NCBI GenBank assembly: GCA_030151225.1
Contig: JASLEG010000014.1
Coordinates: 1 to 31,399 of the forward strand
Length of the DNA: 31,399 nt
Direction of reading: 5' to 3'
Origin: Burkholderia sp.
GTDB taxonomy: Bacteria > Pseudomonadota > Gammaproteobacteria > Burkholderiales > Burkholderiaceae
Part shown: positions 1-7,941 of the stretch, piece after piece
Layout of the letters: the number at the start of each line of letters is the position of its first letter
Position numbering within the stretch: position 1 is the first letter of the stretch
Made by a program: the position numbers and the translations under genes
Notes under the pieces: generated by a model
Databases searched by the model: none
The model's input: only the letters and a program-made list of their open reading frames with translations
Told to the model about the DNA's origin: nothing

Positions 1-54
1 GCCGCCTCGGGCGCCGGCGAACGCCTCGCCGCGCCGCCGGCCACGCGCGCATGA
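1..54 (+). CDS. rhlB: C-terminal end of the upstream gene, probably rhamnosyltransferase RhlB (partial)
   Basis: Reading from base 1, 17 codons run open to a TGA at 52-54, and this stop overlaps the ATG of the next gene (ATGA at 51-54). The Ala/Arg/Pro-rich tail is not diagnostic by itself. The assignment rests on context: in Burkholderia the order is rhlA, rhlB, an MFS exporter, rhlC, a NodT-type protein and an EmrA-type adaptor, and every later gene of that order is present here. The 4-bp overlap would give translational coupling, as also seen between rhlC and the NodT gene. The piece could equally be chance coding potential in GC-rich DNA. Confidence 0.45.
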   Translation, partial: AASGAGERLAAPPATRA

Positions 55-1667
55 GCGGCAGCGCTGCGTCGCCCGACGCGCTCGAACCGCCCGATTCGCG
101 AACCGCCCGCGACACCGCCGGCCCGCAGCCCGACGCCGCGCCGCCGATGCGCGGCGCGCGGCTCGCGCTGCTGACCTTCGCGCTGTCGCTGGCCACCTTC
201 ATCGAGGTGCTCGATTCCACCGTGACCAACGTGGCCGTGCCGTCGATCTCGGGCAGCCTCGGCGTGTCGAACAGCCAGGGCACCTGGGTGATCAGCTCGT
301 ATTCGGTCGCGGCGGCGATCGCGGTGCCGCTGACCGGCTGGCTCGCGCGCCGCGTGGGCGAGCGCCGCCTGTTCGTCACCGCGATCGTGCTGTTCACGCT
401 CACCTCGCTGCTGTGCGGCCTGGCCGCCGACCTGCACGTGCTGGTGCTGTGCCGCGCGCTGCAGGGGCTGTGTTCCGGGCCGATGGTGCCGCTCTCGCAG
501 ACCATCCTGATGCGCGCGTTCCCGCAGGACAAGCGCACGCTTGCGCTCGCGCTGTGGGCGATGACGGTGCTGCTCGCGCCGATCCTGGGCCCGGTGGTGG
601 GCGGCTGGATCGTCAGCAACTACGCATGGCCGTGGATCTTCCTGATCAACCTGCCGATCGGGCTGTTCTCGTTCTCGGTGTGCGCCACCATGCTGAAGCC
701 CGCGCGCGAAACCCGCGCGACGCGCGAAGCAGGCCCGATCGACGTGGTCGGCATCGCGCTGCTCGTGATCGGCGTGGGCGCGCTGCAGGCGATGCTCGAC
801 CTCGGCCACGACCGCGGCTGGTTCGGCTCGCCGCTGATCTGCACGCTCGCGATCGTGGCCGCGCTCGCGATCGTCTCGCTGCTGATCTGGGAGCGCGGCG
901 AGGCCCACCCGGTGGTGGACCTGAGCCTGTTTCGCGACCGCACCTTTTCGTTCTGCGTGCTGATCATCTCGCTGGGCATGATGGCGTTCTCGGTGGTGGG
1001 CGTGGTGTTCCCGCTGTGGCTGCAGACCGTGATGGGCTACAACGCGTTCCATTCGGGGCTCGCGGCCGCGCCGCTCGGCATCCTCGCGTTCGTGTTCTCG
1101 ATCCTGGTGGGGCTGTTCTCGCGCCGCTTCGATGCGCGCGTGCTGGCCACCTTCGGCTTTCTGGTGTTCGCCGGCGTGCAGTGGAACAACGCGCACTTCA
1201 CGCTCACCATGACCTTCACGCAGATCATCACGCCGGGCCTGATCCAGGGCATGGGCCTGCCGTGCTTCTTCATTCCGCTCACGGCCGCCACGCTGTCGCG
1301 CATTCCCGACGACAAGCTCGCCGCCGCCTCGAGCCTGTCGAATTTCCTGCGCACGCTGTCGGCCGCGTTCGGCACCGCGATGAGCGTGACGCTGTGGGAG
1401 AACCGCGCCACCTACCACTACGACGTCGTCTCGCAGGCCGTGACCAGGTCCGACGGCAACACGCAGCGCTACCTCGATGCGCTGCATGCCACCGGCATCA
1501 CCGGCACGCGCGAGCTGCTGTCGATCAGCAACGTGGTGCAGAAGCAGGCCTACATGATGGCCACCGGCGACATGTACTTCATGGCGAGCATGACCTGCCT
1601 CGCGCTCGCCGGCCTGATGTGGCTGACGCGCCCGAGGCGCGGCGCGGCCATGAGCATCGGCCATTGA
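51..1667 (+). CDS. DHA2-family MFS drug/rhamnolipid exporter (EmrB type)
   Basis: This 538-residue inner-membrane protein is a proton-driven major facilitator of the 14-helix DHA2 (EmrB/QacA) family. A polar N-terminus of about 35 residues precedes the first helix, which carries the LDSTVTNVAVP motif (Asp55) typical of DHA2 proteins. A RALQG motif and the antiporter motif C-like segment ending in GPVVGGWI follow. The ATG at 51 overlaps the preceding stop. The position directly before rhlC, with an EmrA adaptor and a NodT outer-membrane protein downstream, suggests a tripartite EmrAB-TolC-like pump. By analogy with the conserved Burkholderia rhl operon it is inferred to export rhamnolipids or protect against them. 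Substrate specificity cannot be read from the sequence, and some relatives export antibiotics. Confidence 0.9.
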   Translation: MSGSAASPDALEPPDSRTARDTAGPQPDAAPPMRGARLALLTFALSLATFIEVLDSTVTNVAVPSISGSLGVSNSQGTWVISSYSVAAAIAVPLTGWLARRVGERRLFVTAIVLFTLTSLLCGLAADLHVLVLCRALQGLCSGPMVPLSQTILMRAFPQDKRTLALALWAMTVLLAPILGPVVGGWIVSNYAWPWIFLINLPIGLFSFSVCATMLKPARETRATREAGPIDVVGIALLVIGVGALQAMLDLGHDRGWFGSPLICTLAIVAALAIVSLLIWERGEAHPVVDLSLFRDRTFSFCVLIISLGMMAFSVVGVVFPLWLQTVMGYNAFHSGLAAAPLGILAFVFSILVGLFSRRFDARVLATFGFLVFAGVQWNNAHFTLTMTFTQIITPGLIQGMGLPCFFIPLTAATLSRIPDDKLAAASSLSNFLRTLSAAFGTAMSVTLWENRATYHYDVVSQAVTRSDGNTQRYLDALHATGITGTRELLSISNVVQKQAYMMATGDMYFMASMTCLALAGLMWLTRPRRGAAMSIGH

Positions 1668-1716
1668 GTCGAACACCGGGATACGGCGAACCGACACGGA
1701 ACCGACGGGGAACAGC

Positions 1717-2655
1717 ATGAAACTCGGGGCACTGATCATCCTTTACCACCCGCGCGCGGAGCAGCTCGCGCGGATTCGCGGGATCGCGCGCGACGCCGAT
1801 GCGCTGGTGGCCGTGGACAACACGCCCGCGGCCGATCGCGACGCGGCCGAGGCCGCCGTGCGCGACGGCTTCGCACTGCTGCATCACGGCAATCGCGGCG
1901 GCATTGCCGGCGCGTACAACGCCGGGCTGGCCGAGCTGTTCGCGCGCGGCTGCGATGCCGTGGCCCTGTTCGACCAGGACTCGAGCGTGCCGCCGCGCTT
2001 CTTCGCCACCATGCGCGAGGTGTGCCCGGGCTTCACCACGCGCAGCTTCCTGGCCGGCCCGCGCATCTTCGACGAGAACGACCGCCGCTATCTGCCCGAG
2101 CTCGCCACCGACGGCGTGCACGTGCGCCGGCTGCCGATGCACGCCGACGCGCCGGTGCAGCGCTGCGGCTTCCTGATCTCGTCGGGCAGCGTGATCTCGC
2201 GCGAGGCCTACGCGCGGCTCGGCCGCTTCGACGAGGCCCTGTTCATCGATCACGTCGACACCGAATACTGCCTGCGCGCGCTCGCGCGCGACGTGCCGCT
2301 GTACGTGGTGCCGCAACTGGTGCTGCCGCATCGCATCGGCAACAAGCGGCGCCACCGCTTCGGGCCGTTCGAGATGTCCGCGATGAATCATCCGTGGTAC
2401 CGCCGCTATTACAGCGCGCGCAATGCCGTGCAGCTCGGCATGCAGTACGGGCTGCACTTTCCGGTGGCGATCGTGCCCGCGCTGCTGACGCTCTGGCAGG
2501 TCGTGCAGGTGGTGCTGTGCGAGGACGACAAGGGCGCCAAGCTCGCGGGCATCGTGTTCGGCGTGGCCGACGGGCTGTCCGGCCGACTCGGCTCGCTCGA
2601 CGAGGCGCGCCCCGGCTGGGCCGCGCGCATTGGCGAGAGGGTGCGCCACGGATGA
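1717..2655 (+). CDS. rhlC: Rhamnosyltransferase 2, RhlC (GT2 family)
   Basis: RhlC adds the second rhamnose, from dTDP-L-rhamnose, to mono-rhamnolipid to give di-rhamnolipid, working at the cytoplasmic face of the membrane. The 312 residues have the usual RhlC length and the GT2 fold: an N-terminal nucleotide-binding region beginning GALIILYHPR, the metal/nucleotide-binding DQD at 86-88, and an acceptor-side region with an ED-like segment around FIDHVDTEYCLRA. A hydrophobic stretch near the C-terminus (about 245-265) could associate with the membrane. The ATG is preceded by GGGGAA at a normal distance. The stop overlaps the start of the NodT-type gene by ATGA, so the two are translationally coupled. 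The neighbours (MFS exporter, NodT, EmrA) match the Burkholderia rhl operon, which makes the specific call firm. Confidence 0.9.
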   Translation: MKLGALIILYHPRAEQLARIRGIARDADALVAVDNTPAADRDAAEAAVRDGFALLHHGNRGGIAGAYNAGLAELFARGCDAVALFDQDSSVPPRFFATMREVCPGFTTRSFLAGPRIFDENDRRYLPELATDGVHVRRLPMHADAPVQRCGFLISSGSVISREAYARLGRFDEALFIDHVDTEYCLRALARDVPLYVVPQLVLPHRIGNKRRHRFGPFEMSAMNHPWYRRYYSARNAVQLGMQYGLHFPVAIVPALLTLWQVVQVVLCEDDKGAKLAGIVFGVADGLSGRLGSLDEARPGWAARIGERVRHG

Positions 2656-4232
2656 AGCGAGGTTTCCGGCCGGCGAGTCCGGCGCGGGCGGCGGGCGCCG
2701 CCCTGACGATCTGTGTCGCCTCGTTCTCCATCACGTTCGCGGGCTGCGTGCCATCGGGATTCCAGACCAGCGTGACGCCGCGCGTGCCGGCGGCCGATGC
2801 GCTGGGCGCCTTCACCAGGGGCAGCCGCGAGGGCGTGGCCGGTGCCAGGGGCGCGTGGCCCGCGCCCGACTGGGTGAAGCAGCTCGGCGATCGGCAGCTC
2901 GACACGCTGGTGGCCGAAGCCTACGAGAACAACCCGAGCCTGCAGGCCGCCAGGGCACGGATCGGCATCGCCCAGGCGCAGCTGCGCGAGTACGCGTCCG
3001 TGTCGGGGCTGGTGGGCACCGCCGGCGCCTCGGTCAGCAAGGCGCGGGTGCCGCGCAGCGACGGCCTGGCCAACGTGCAGGTGGGCGGCTACGACGTGCC
3101 CGTGAACCTGTTCGACGATCCCGGCGTGTCGTCCTCGTCGCTGTATGCGGGCTTCAATTACCAGATCGACCTGTGGGGGCGCAACGCCGCTGCCACGCGC
3201 GGCCTGCTGTCGAATCGCGACGCCGCGCGCGTCGATGCCGAGCAGGCGCGGCTCACGCTCGCCGTCACGCTCGTCACGCTGTACTGCCAGCTCGATCAGG
3301 CCTTCGCGCAGCGCGACCTGCTGCGGGAGAAGCGCGCCGCGAGCGACCAGATCGCCGCCGTGCTGCGCGAGCGCGCCGCGCGCGGCATCGACAACGCCTA
3401 CGACGCCAGCGATGCCGCGATCAAGCGCCGCCGGCTGGTGGCCCAGCTCGCGCTGGTGGACGAGCAGATCAGGCTGACCGAAGTGCAGATCGGCGTGATG
3501 ACCGGGCGCGGCCCCGAGCGCGGCCTCGCGCTCGCGCGCCCGCATCCCGGCGATCTCGTCGATGCGCCGCTGCCGCCGTCGCTGCCGGTGGCGCTGCTCG
3601 GCCGCCGCCCCGACATCGTGGCCGCGCGGCTGCGCGTGCAGGGCGCGTTCTCCGCCATCGACGGCGCGAAGGCCGAGTTCTACCCGAACCTGAATCTGTC
3701 GGCGGCGGGCGGCCTGTTCGCGCTGACGCCGGCCGGCCTGCTGCGCGGCCGCGCGTTCGGCGGCTCCGTGGGGCCGGCCGTCACGCTGCCGATCTTCGAT
3801 CGCGGGCGCCTCAAGGCGAAGCTGGCCGGCGACGTGGCCAGCGCCGACCTCAGCATCGCGCTGTACAACCAGACCGTGGACGAGGCGCTGGGGCAGGTGG
3901 CGCGCCAGCTCACGCAGTTGCGCACCGTCGACACGCTGCTGAGCGAGCAGCAGCAGTCGGTGGACGCCGCGCAGCACATCGTCGACATCGCGGCCGAGCG
4001 GCACCGGCGCGGCATCGGCATGGAGAAGGACGTCAACAACGCGCGGCTCACGCTGGTGGACGAGCGCACCCAGCTGATCGACCTGCTCGCGAAGCGCCGC
4101 GCGCTGCGCATCGGGCTGGTCGATGCGCTCGGCGGCGGCTTCGACGTGACCCGGATGCCGGCGCCCGCCATCGCCCATTTCGAACTCGCTTTCCCCGCCC
4201 ACGACCGACTCACCGATTCGCACTTCGACTGA
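2652..4232 (+). CDS. NodT/OprM-type outer-membrane efflux lipoprotein
   Basis: This protein forms the outer-membrane channel of a tripartite efflux pump. The start chosen is the ATG at 2652, inside the rhlC stop, which gives 526 residues. Reading further upstream in this frame would run through rhlC. The N-terminus is a lipoprotein signal: Arg/Lys-rich start, hydrophobic core, and a lipobox ending FAGC with Cys32 as the lipidated residue. Two OEP-type repeats follow, recognisable from the LAEAYENNPSLQAARARIGIAQAQL and LGRRPDIVAARLRVQGA regions, the latter being typical of the NodT family. It ends 3 bp before the EmrA adaptor. An outer-membrane partner encoded inside an EmrAB-type operon is consistent with a dedicated rhamnolipid export system. 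That role is inferred from the operon. Confidence 0.88.
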   Translation: MKRGFRPASPARAAGAALTICVASFSITFAGCVPSGFQTSVTPRVPAADALGAFTRGSREGVAGARGAWPAPDWVKQLGDRQLDTLVAEAYENNPSLQAARARIGIAQAQLREYASVSGLVGTAGASVSKARVPRSDGLANVQVGGYDVPVNLFDDPGVSSSSLYAGFNYQIDLWGRNAAATRGLLSNRDAARVDAEQARLTLAVTLVTLYCQLDQAFAQRDLLREKRAASDQIAAVLRERAARGIDNAYDASDAAIKRRRLVAQLALVDEQIRLTEVQIGVMTGRGPERGLALARPHPGDLVDAPLPPSLPVALLGRRPDIVAARLRVQGAFSAIDGAKAEFYPNLNLSAAGGLFALTPAGLLRGRAFGGSVGPAVTLPIFDRGRLKAKLAGDVASADLSIALYNQTVDEALGQVARQLTQLRTVDTLLSEQQQSVDAAQHIVDIAAERHRRGIGMEKDVNNARLTLVDERTQLIDLLAKRRALRIGLVDALGGGFDVTRMPAPAIAHFELAFPAHDRLTDSHFD

Positions 4233-4235
4233 CGC

Positions 4236-5444
4236 ATGCACGACGACAACAACGATGCGCGCCGCGAGCGCGACGACGCCCACGCCCAGGCCGCCGTGGC
4301 GCACGATGCCGGCCCGCTCGCGGCCCGACGCGCCGCGCGGCGGCGCCACTTCGCGCTGTTCCTGGCGCTGGTGGCGATCCTCGCGGTGGCCGCCGCGATC
4401 TACTGGTTCCTGAGCGGCCGCTATCACGAGGAAACCGACGACGCCTACGTGGCCGGCAACATCGTGCAGGTGGCCGCGCAGGTGCCGGGCACCGTGATCG
4501 ACGTGCTGATCAGCGACACCCAGCGCGTGCGCGCGGGGCAGACGCTGGTGCGCCTCGACGACGCCGACGCCGCCGTGGCGCTGGCGCAGGCACGCGCGCA
4601 GCTCGCGCAGGCCGTGCGCCAGGCGGCCAACGCCGGCGTGTCCAACGCGATGTACGCCGATGCCGTGGCCGCGCGCCAGGCCGATCTCGACGTGGCGCGG
4701 CAGGCCTACGATGCGCGCGCGCATGCGAGCGTCGAGGTGGTGGCGCCCGAGGAGCTGGCGCGCGCGAAGGCGCAGATGGTGTCGGCGCAGGCGCAACTGG
4801 CCGCCGCGCAGGCGCAACTCGAATCGGCGCGCGTGCTCGGCAGCCGGGTGGCGGTGGCGGACAACCCGTCCGTGGTGCAGGCCGCCGCGCAGTTCAAGCT
4901 CGCGTGGCGCAACCTGAAGCGCACCACGATCGTGGCGCCGGTGGACGGCACCGTCGGCCAGCGTTCGGTGCAGGTGGGCCAGCAGGTCGGGCCCGGCGTG
5001 CCGCTGCTCTCGCTGATCCAGCTCGATGCGCTGTGGATCGAGGCCAACTTCAAGGAAGGGCAGATCCGCAACATGCGCGCCGGGCAGCCCGTGCAGGTCG
5101 TGTCGGACATCTACGGATCGAAGGTGGTGTATCGCGGGCACGTGGAGGGCTTCTCGGCCGGCACCGGCAGCGCGTTCTCGATGCTGCCGTCGCAGAACGC
5201 GGCGGGCAACTGGATCAAGGTGGTGCAGCGCGTGCCCGTGGTGATCTCGATCGATCCGGCCGACCTGGCCGCGCATCCGCTGCGCGTGGGCCTGTCGATG
5301 CGGGTGAGCGTGGACACGCACGAGCGCGACGGCCACCTGCTCGACAACGAGCAGCCGCTGCCGGGGCAAAGCACGCGCGTGCACGACAGCGTGGCGGCCG
5401 ATGCCGAGGCGGCGGCCGCGGCGGTGATCCGGGCGAATCGATGA
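4236..5444 (+). CDS. EmrA/HlyD-family membrane-fusion (adaptor) protein
   Basis: This periplasmic adaptor bridges the MFS exporter and the NodT-type channel. It has 402 residues: a charged cytoplasmic N-terminus, a single membrane segment at about 38-59, then the TDDAYV sequence at 68-72 that opens the beta-barrel/lipoyl part of EmrA proteins. A long Ala/Gln/Arg-rich helical hairpin follows (about 110-205, probable coiled coil), and then the second lipoyl half with TIVAPVDGTVGQ. The start is only 3 bp after the preceding stop and lacks a clear Shine-Dalgarno, so translation is probably coupled. It is the last gene of the rhl operon seen here. A hairpin without a T-run follows. Confidence 0.9.
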   Translation: MHDDNNDARRERDDAHAQAAVAHDAGPLAARRAARRRHFALFLALVAILAVAAAIYWFLSGRYHEETDDAYVAGNIVQVAAQVPGTVIDVLISDTQRVRAGQTLVRLDDADAAVALAQARAQLAQAVRQAANAGVSNAMYADAVAARQADLDVARQAYDARAHASVEVVAPEELARAKAQMVSAQAQLAAAQAQLESARVLGSRVAVADNPSVVQAAAQFKLAWRNLKRTTIVAPVDGTVGQRSVQVGQQVGPGVPLLSLIQLDALWIEANFKEGQIRNMRAGQPVQVVSDIYGSKVVYRGHVEGFSAGTGSAFSMLPSQNAAGNWIKVVQRVPVVISIDPADLAAHPLRVGLSMRVSVDTHERDGHLLDNEQPLPGQSTRVHDSVAADAEAAAAAVIRANR

Positions 5445-5473
5445 ATCGGCGAATCGATGAATGAGTGAGCGTC

Positions 5474-5501
5474 GATCCGGCCGATCCGCATCGGTCGGAT
5501 C
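5474..5501 (+). terminator. Hairpin after the rhl/emrA operon, possible weak terminator
   Basis: The two 12-nt arms (5474-5485 and 5490-5501) pair throughout with one G-T wobble around a CCGC loop, 30 bp after the emrA-type stop. No T-run follows, only a TCGTAAATATTG sequence, so intrinsic termination would be inefficient. It may instead protect the 3' end of the operon mRNA. Confidence 0.4.
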
Positions 5502-5503
5502 TC

Positions 5504-5640
5504 GTAAATATTGCCAATTCGACGTGATTGAAATCGGTATTTGTCGATTATCGAATATCACATTGTTGTAACTACTTAAAAGTTGAAAATAATCAAGTAA
5601 TTTCAATTATCTGCAGACCTATCAATATGGACAGGTCTGC
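5504..5640. other. AT-rich intergenic segment between rhl operon and chitinase
   Basis: The gap between the EmrA-type gene and the chitinase has no gene. Its first part, to about 5611, is visibly AT-rich in a strongly GC-rich background, with many A and T runs. It contains the inverted words ATTGAAAT (5527-5534) and ATTTCAAT (5600-5607), and it ends in a symmetrical 28-bp element described separately. Such segments upstream of secreted-enzyme genes often hold curved promoter DNA or silencer-binding sites. Nothing in it looks coding. Confidence 0.5.
5617..5636 (+). promoter_or_regulatory. Lux-box-like palindrome with a correctly spaced -10 (quorum-sensing operator candidate)
   Basis: The 20-bp element ACCTATCAATATGGACAGGT has the ends of the classic lux box (ACCTGT...ACAGGT), and its symmetry extends outward to GCAGACCT (5613-5620) and AGGTCTGC (5633-5640). 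Exactly 20 bp downstream of the box lies TAAGCT (5657-5662), a plausible -10. That is the spacing of LuxR-type promoters, where the box is centred near -42.5, and it would place the transcription start near 5669. The leader to the chitinase would then be about 200 nt. The central bases do not match the lux box well, so this remains a candidate. Confidence 0.5.
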
Positions 5641-5784
5641 CTCTCCCGAATGCGCCTAAGCTTCCCGGCGGGCTTGCGGATCCCCGTCCCGAGCCCGCCG
5701 TGTCTCGCCGGTGGCGCCATCTCCTCGTTGTCCAGCTGGCAAGCGATGCGCCTTCGCACGGCCGTTGCATGAATAGAAATGCCG

Positions 5785-5823
5785 AATTCGATCGAATTGA
5801 ATTCAGGTATTCGCCGATATTTT
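5785..5823 (+). promoter_or_regulatory. 14-bp perfect palindrome overlapping a possible chitinase promoter
   Basis: AATTCGATCGAATT at 5785-5798 is a perfect palindrome. It abuts a possible sigma-70 promoter, TTGAAT at 5797-5802 and TATTTT at 5818-5823, with a 15-bp spacer that is shorter than ideal. A start near 5830 would give a leader of about 40 nt to the chitinase start. Overlap of the palindrome with the -35 would suit a repressor. This is an alternative to, or an addition to, the lux-box promoter further upstream. Confidence 0.3.
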
Positions 5824-5869
5824 CCGATTGATCCGGATGAAATCCCCGTTTATCCAACAGGAGATGGTC

Positions 5870-6961
5870 TTGAAAACCAAAATCATGAATGGTCTGGCAA
5901 TCGCGCTGTCGAGCCTCGTGCTGGCGGCGTGTGGCGGTGGCGACGACGGCGCGGGCGGCGCCAGCGTGCTGAAGGCGCAGACGCCTTCGGCGGCGGCCAC
6001 CAATGTCGCATCGAGGAACGCGGCCGCGGCGCTGCCCGCGAACTTCATCTTCAGTGCGTACAAGGACATCACGATCAGCCTCAACTGGAACACCAACGTC
6101 ATCTCGACGAACGTGACCGGCACGCTGCAGCCGGTGCTGAACGTGCTGCCGGCGGGGCTCGACACGCTGACCTGGGCGTTCGCCACCGGCGAGTGCGGCA
6201 GCGAGAGCTGGTCGGGCCTCAGCGCATCGCAGGTGGCCGCCGCGAACGTGCAGAGCATGGTGAACGCCAACAAGCACTACATCATCTCGACGGGCGGCGC
6301 GGCGGGGTCGTTCACGTGCAGCACCGACGCCGGCTTCGACAAGTTCATCCAGACCTACTACTCGGCCAACATGAAGGGCGTGGATTTCGACATCGAGGCC
6401 GGGCAGAGCCAGACCGACATCGCCAATCTCGTGCAGCGCGTGAAGACGGCGCAGGCGAACTACCCGGGCCTGCGTTTCAGCTTCACGATCGCGACGCTCG
6501 GCGGCAACGCCGCGCAGAGCCTCGGCAGCATGGGCGTGGAGGTGATGAACGCGATCCAGGCCGCCGGTCTGCAAAACTACACGATCAACCTGATGACGAT
6601 GGATTACGGCAGCGCCAATGCGGGCAACTGCACGCTCGGCAGCAACGGCCAGTGCGAGATGGGGCAGTCGGCGGTGGCGGCGGCCAACAGCCTGCACAGC
6701 TACTGGGGCGTGCCGTACGGCCAGATCGAGCTGACCCCGATGATCGGCGGCAACGACACGCAGGGCGAGACCTTCACGCTCGACGACGTGGCCACCGTGA
6801 CGAGCTTCGCGCAGCAGAACGGGCTGGCCGGGGTGCATTTCTGGTCGTTCGATCGTGACACGGATTGCACGCAGAGCTATGCGTCGCCGACCTGCAACAG
6901 CTACGGGCAGGCGGGCACGCTGGGGTTCGCGAACCGGTTCGTTTCGCAACTGGGGCTGTGA
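5870..6961 (+). CDS. GH18 chitinase, putative lipoprotein or secreted enzyme
   Basis: This is a glycoside hydrolase family 18 endochitinase-type enzyme that cleaves beta-1,4-GlcNAc polymers. I chose the TTG at 5870 because AGGAG at 5859-5863 sits 6 nt before it. It gives 363 residues starting with two lysines, a hydrophobic core and the lipobox LAAC with Cys21 followed by Gly-rich sequence. An ATG at 5864 would leave no spacing to AGGAG, and an ATG at 5885 is also possible. The catalytic signature is GVDFDIE at 170-176 with Glu176 as the proton donor. The first Asp of the usual DGxDxDxE is Lys169 here. The MTMDYG segment corresponds to the substrate-binding Tyr motif, and a late FWSFDRDTD segment matches the conserved Trp strand. 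No chitin-binding domain is seen. The preceding region suggests quorum-sensing control, which is inferred. Confidence 0.88.
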   Translation: MKTKIMNGLAIALSSLVLAACGGGDDGAGGASVLKAQTPSAAATNVASRNAAAALPANFIFSAYKDITISLNWNTNVISTNVTGTLQPVLNVLPAGLDTLTWAFATGECGSESWSGLSASQVAAANVQSMVNANKHYIISTGGAAGSFTCSTDAGFDKFIQTYYSANMKGVDFDIEAGQSQTDIANLVQRVKTAQANYPGLRFSFTIATLGGNAAQSLGSMGVEVMNAIQAAGLQNYTINLMTMDYGSANAGNCTLGSNGQCEMGQSAVAAANSLHSYWGVPYGQIELTPMIGGNDTQGETFTLDDVATVTSFAQQNGLAGVHFWSFDRDTDCTQSYASPTCNSYGQAGTLGFANRFVSQLGL

Positions 6962-6978
6962 GGCGGGGGTGAGTTGGG

Positions 6979-7011
6979 CACGCGCCGCGCGCCGGATCGG
7001 CGCGGCGCGTG
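6979..7011. terminator. GC-rich hairpin between chitinase and the HAD gene
   Basis: A perfect 12-bp stem (6979-6990 with 7000-7011) and a 9-nt loop lie 17 bp after the chitinase stop. Only TCTTG follows on the + strand, so it is a weak intrinsic terminator. It lies between two convergent genes and may serve both. Confidence 0.5.
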
Positions 7012-7158
7012 TCTTGCGAGGGTAAGGGGAGGGCGATGCGCCACGCTACGCCGTGCTCGGCGGCGAATTCGCCGGCCTCGATCGCCGCGGCCACATCGGA
7101 TTCGGCGGGTGGGTTCATCGCGACATCGTAAGCGAAGCCGGCTACGCCCGGCGGCCGT

Positions 7159-7821
7159 TCAAACCCCCGCCCGCTCGATCCATTCCCACACCCGCGCATC
7201 GGCGAAATCCCGGATCGTCTCGCTGGCTCCGGCTTCGCGCAGCTGCGCATCCGACAGCGCCCCCAGCATCCCGAACGTGAAGATGCCCGCGCTGCTGGCC
7301 GAGCGCACGCCCGAGGCCGAATCCTCGAACGCCACCGCGCGCCGCGCGTCGCCGCCCAGCATTTCGAGCGCGGTCAGATACGGCAGCGGATGCGGCTTGC
7401 CGTGCGCGAGCTCGCCGCCGATCACCAGCACCTCGAAGCGGGTCTCGAGCCCGAGCGCGGCCAGCATCATCGTGGCGTTCTCGCGCGGCGCGTTGGTCAC
7501 CACGGCGCAGCGCGCGCCGCTGCGATCGATGTGGCGCAGCAGCGCCTCGATGCCGGCCGTCGGCTCGAGCCGCGCGCCGAGCTGATCGCGGAACAACTGT
7601 TCCTTCTCGGCGGCCAGCACGCGGTACTCGTGCTCGGGCATGCCCGGAAACAGCCAGTCGAAGATCATGTGATCGGGAAAGCCCATCACGCGCGCGCGGT
7701 AGTCGTCGAGATCGATCGAACGCTGCCAGCGCGCGAGCAGCGTATTGAATGCCTTCAGATGCAGCGGATCGGTGTCGACGAGCGTGCCGTCGAGGTCGAA
7801 CAGGTACGTGATGGCGCTCAC
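7159..7821 (-). CDS. HAD-superfamily phosphatase, beta-phosphoglucomutase-like subfamily
   Basis: This is a cytoplasmic Asp-nucleophile phosphohydrolase of 220 residues. The GTG at 7821 is preferred because GGAGGG lies upstream at a good distance and translation then starts just before the motif. Motif I is FDLDGTLVDTD with the nucleophile Asp9 and acid/base Asp11. A helical cap follows, then motif II VVTNAPRE, the Lys in HGKPHPLPY and motif III in AFEDSASGV. These place it among the phosphoglycolate phosphatase/beta-phosphoglucomutase-like enzymes, whose substrates cannot be told from sequence. It is convergent with the chitinase and divergent from fdhA. Nothing links it specifically to either. 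Between its stop and the chitinase hairpin (7012-7158) I see no gene. Confidence 0.85.
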   Translation of the reverse strand: MSAITYLFDLDGTLVDTDPLHLKAFNTLLARWQRSIDLDDYRARVMGFPDHMIFDWLFPGMPEHEYRVLAAEKEQLFRDQLGARLEPTAGIEALLRHIDRSGARCAVVTNAPRENATMMLAALGLETRFEVLVIGGELAHGKPHPLPYLTALEMLGGDARRAVAFEDSASGVRSASSAGIFTFGMLGALSDAQLREAGASETIRDFADARVWEWIERAGV

Positions 7822-7941
7822 CGTGGCGGGCCCTCCGGGCAAAACGACCAGTCTCGCGATTGCGCCGCGCTTTGGCAAGCTGGCAGAACTGTCGGCTATT
7901 CACATGCTGGGACGCGGCATGCGCGGTGTGTCGCACGGCCA

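Noticed and set aside
2409..5606. A very long open frame on the minus strand opposite rhlC, the NodT-type gene and emrA
   Set aside because: It is His/Arg/Ala/Gly-biased with no domain, as expected for the complement of GC-rich genes. The + strand genes are unambiguous.
7036..7126. Short open frames on both strands between chitinase and the HAD gene, possibly a gene remnant
   Set aside because: Neither has a convincing ribosome site or recognisable motif, and the stretch is too short to separate from chance.
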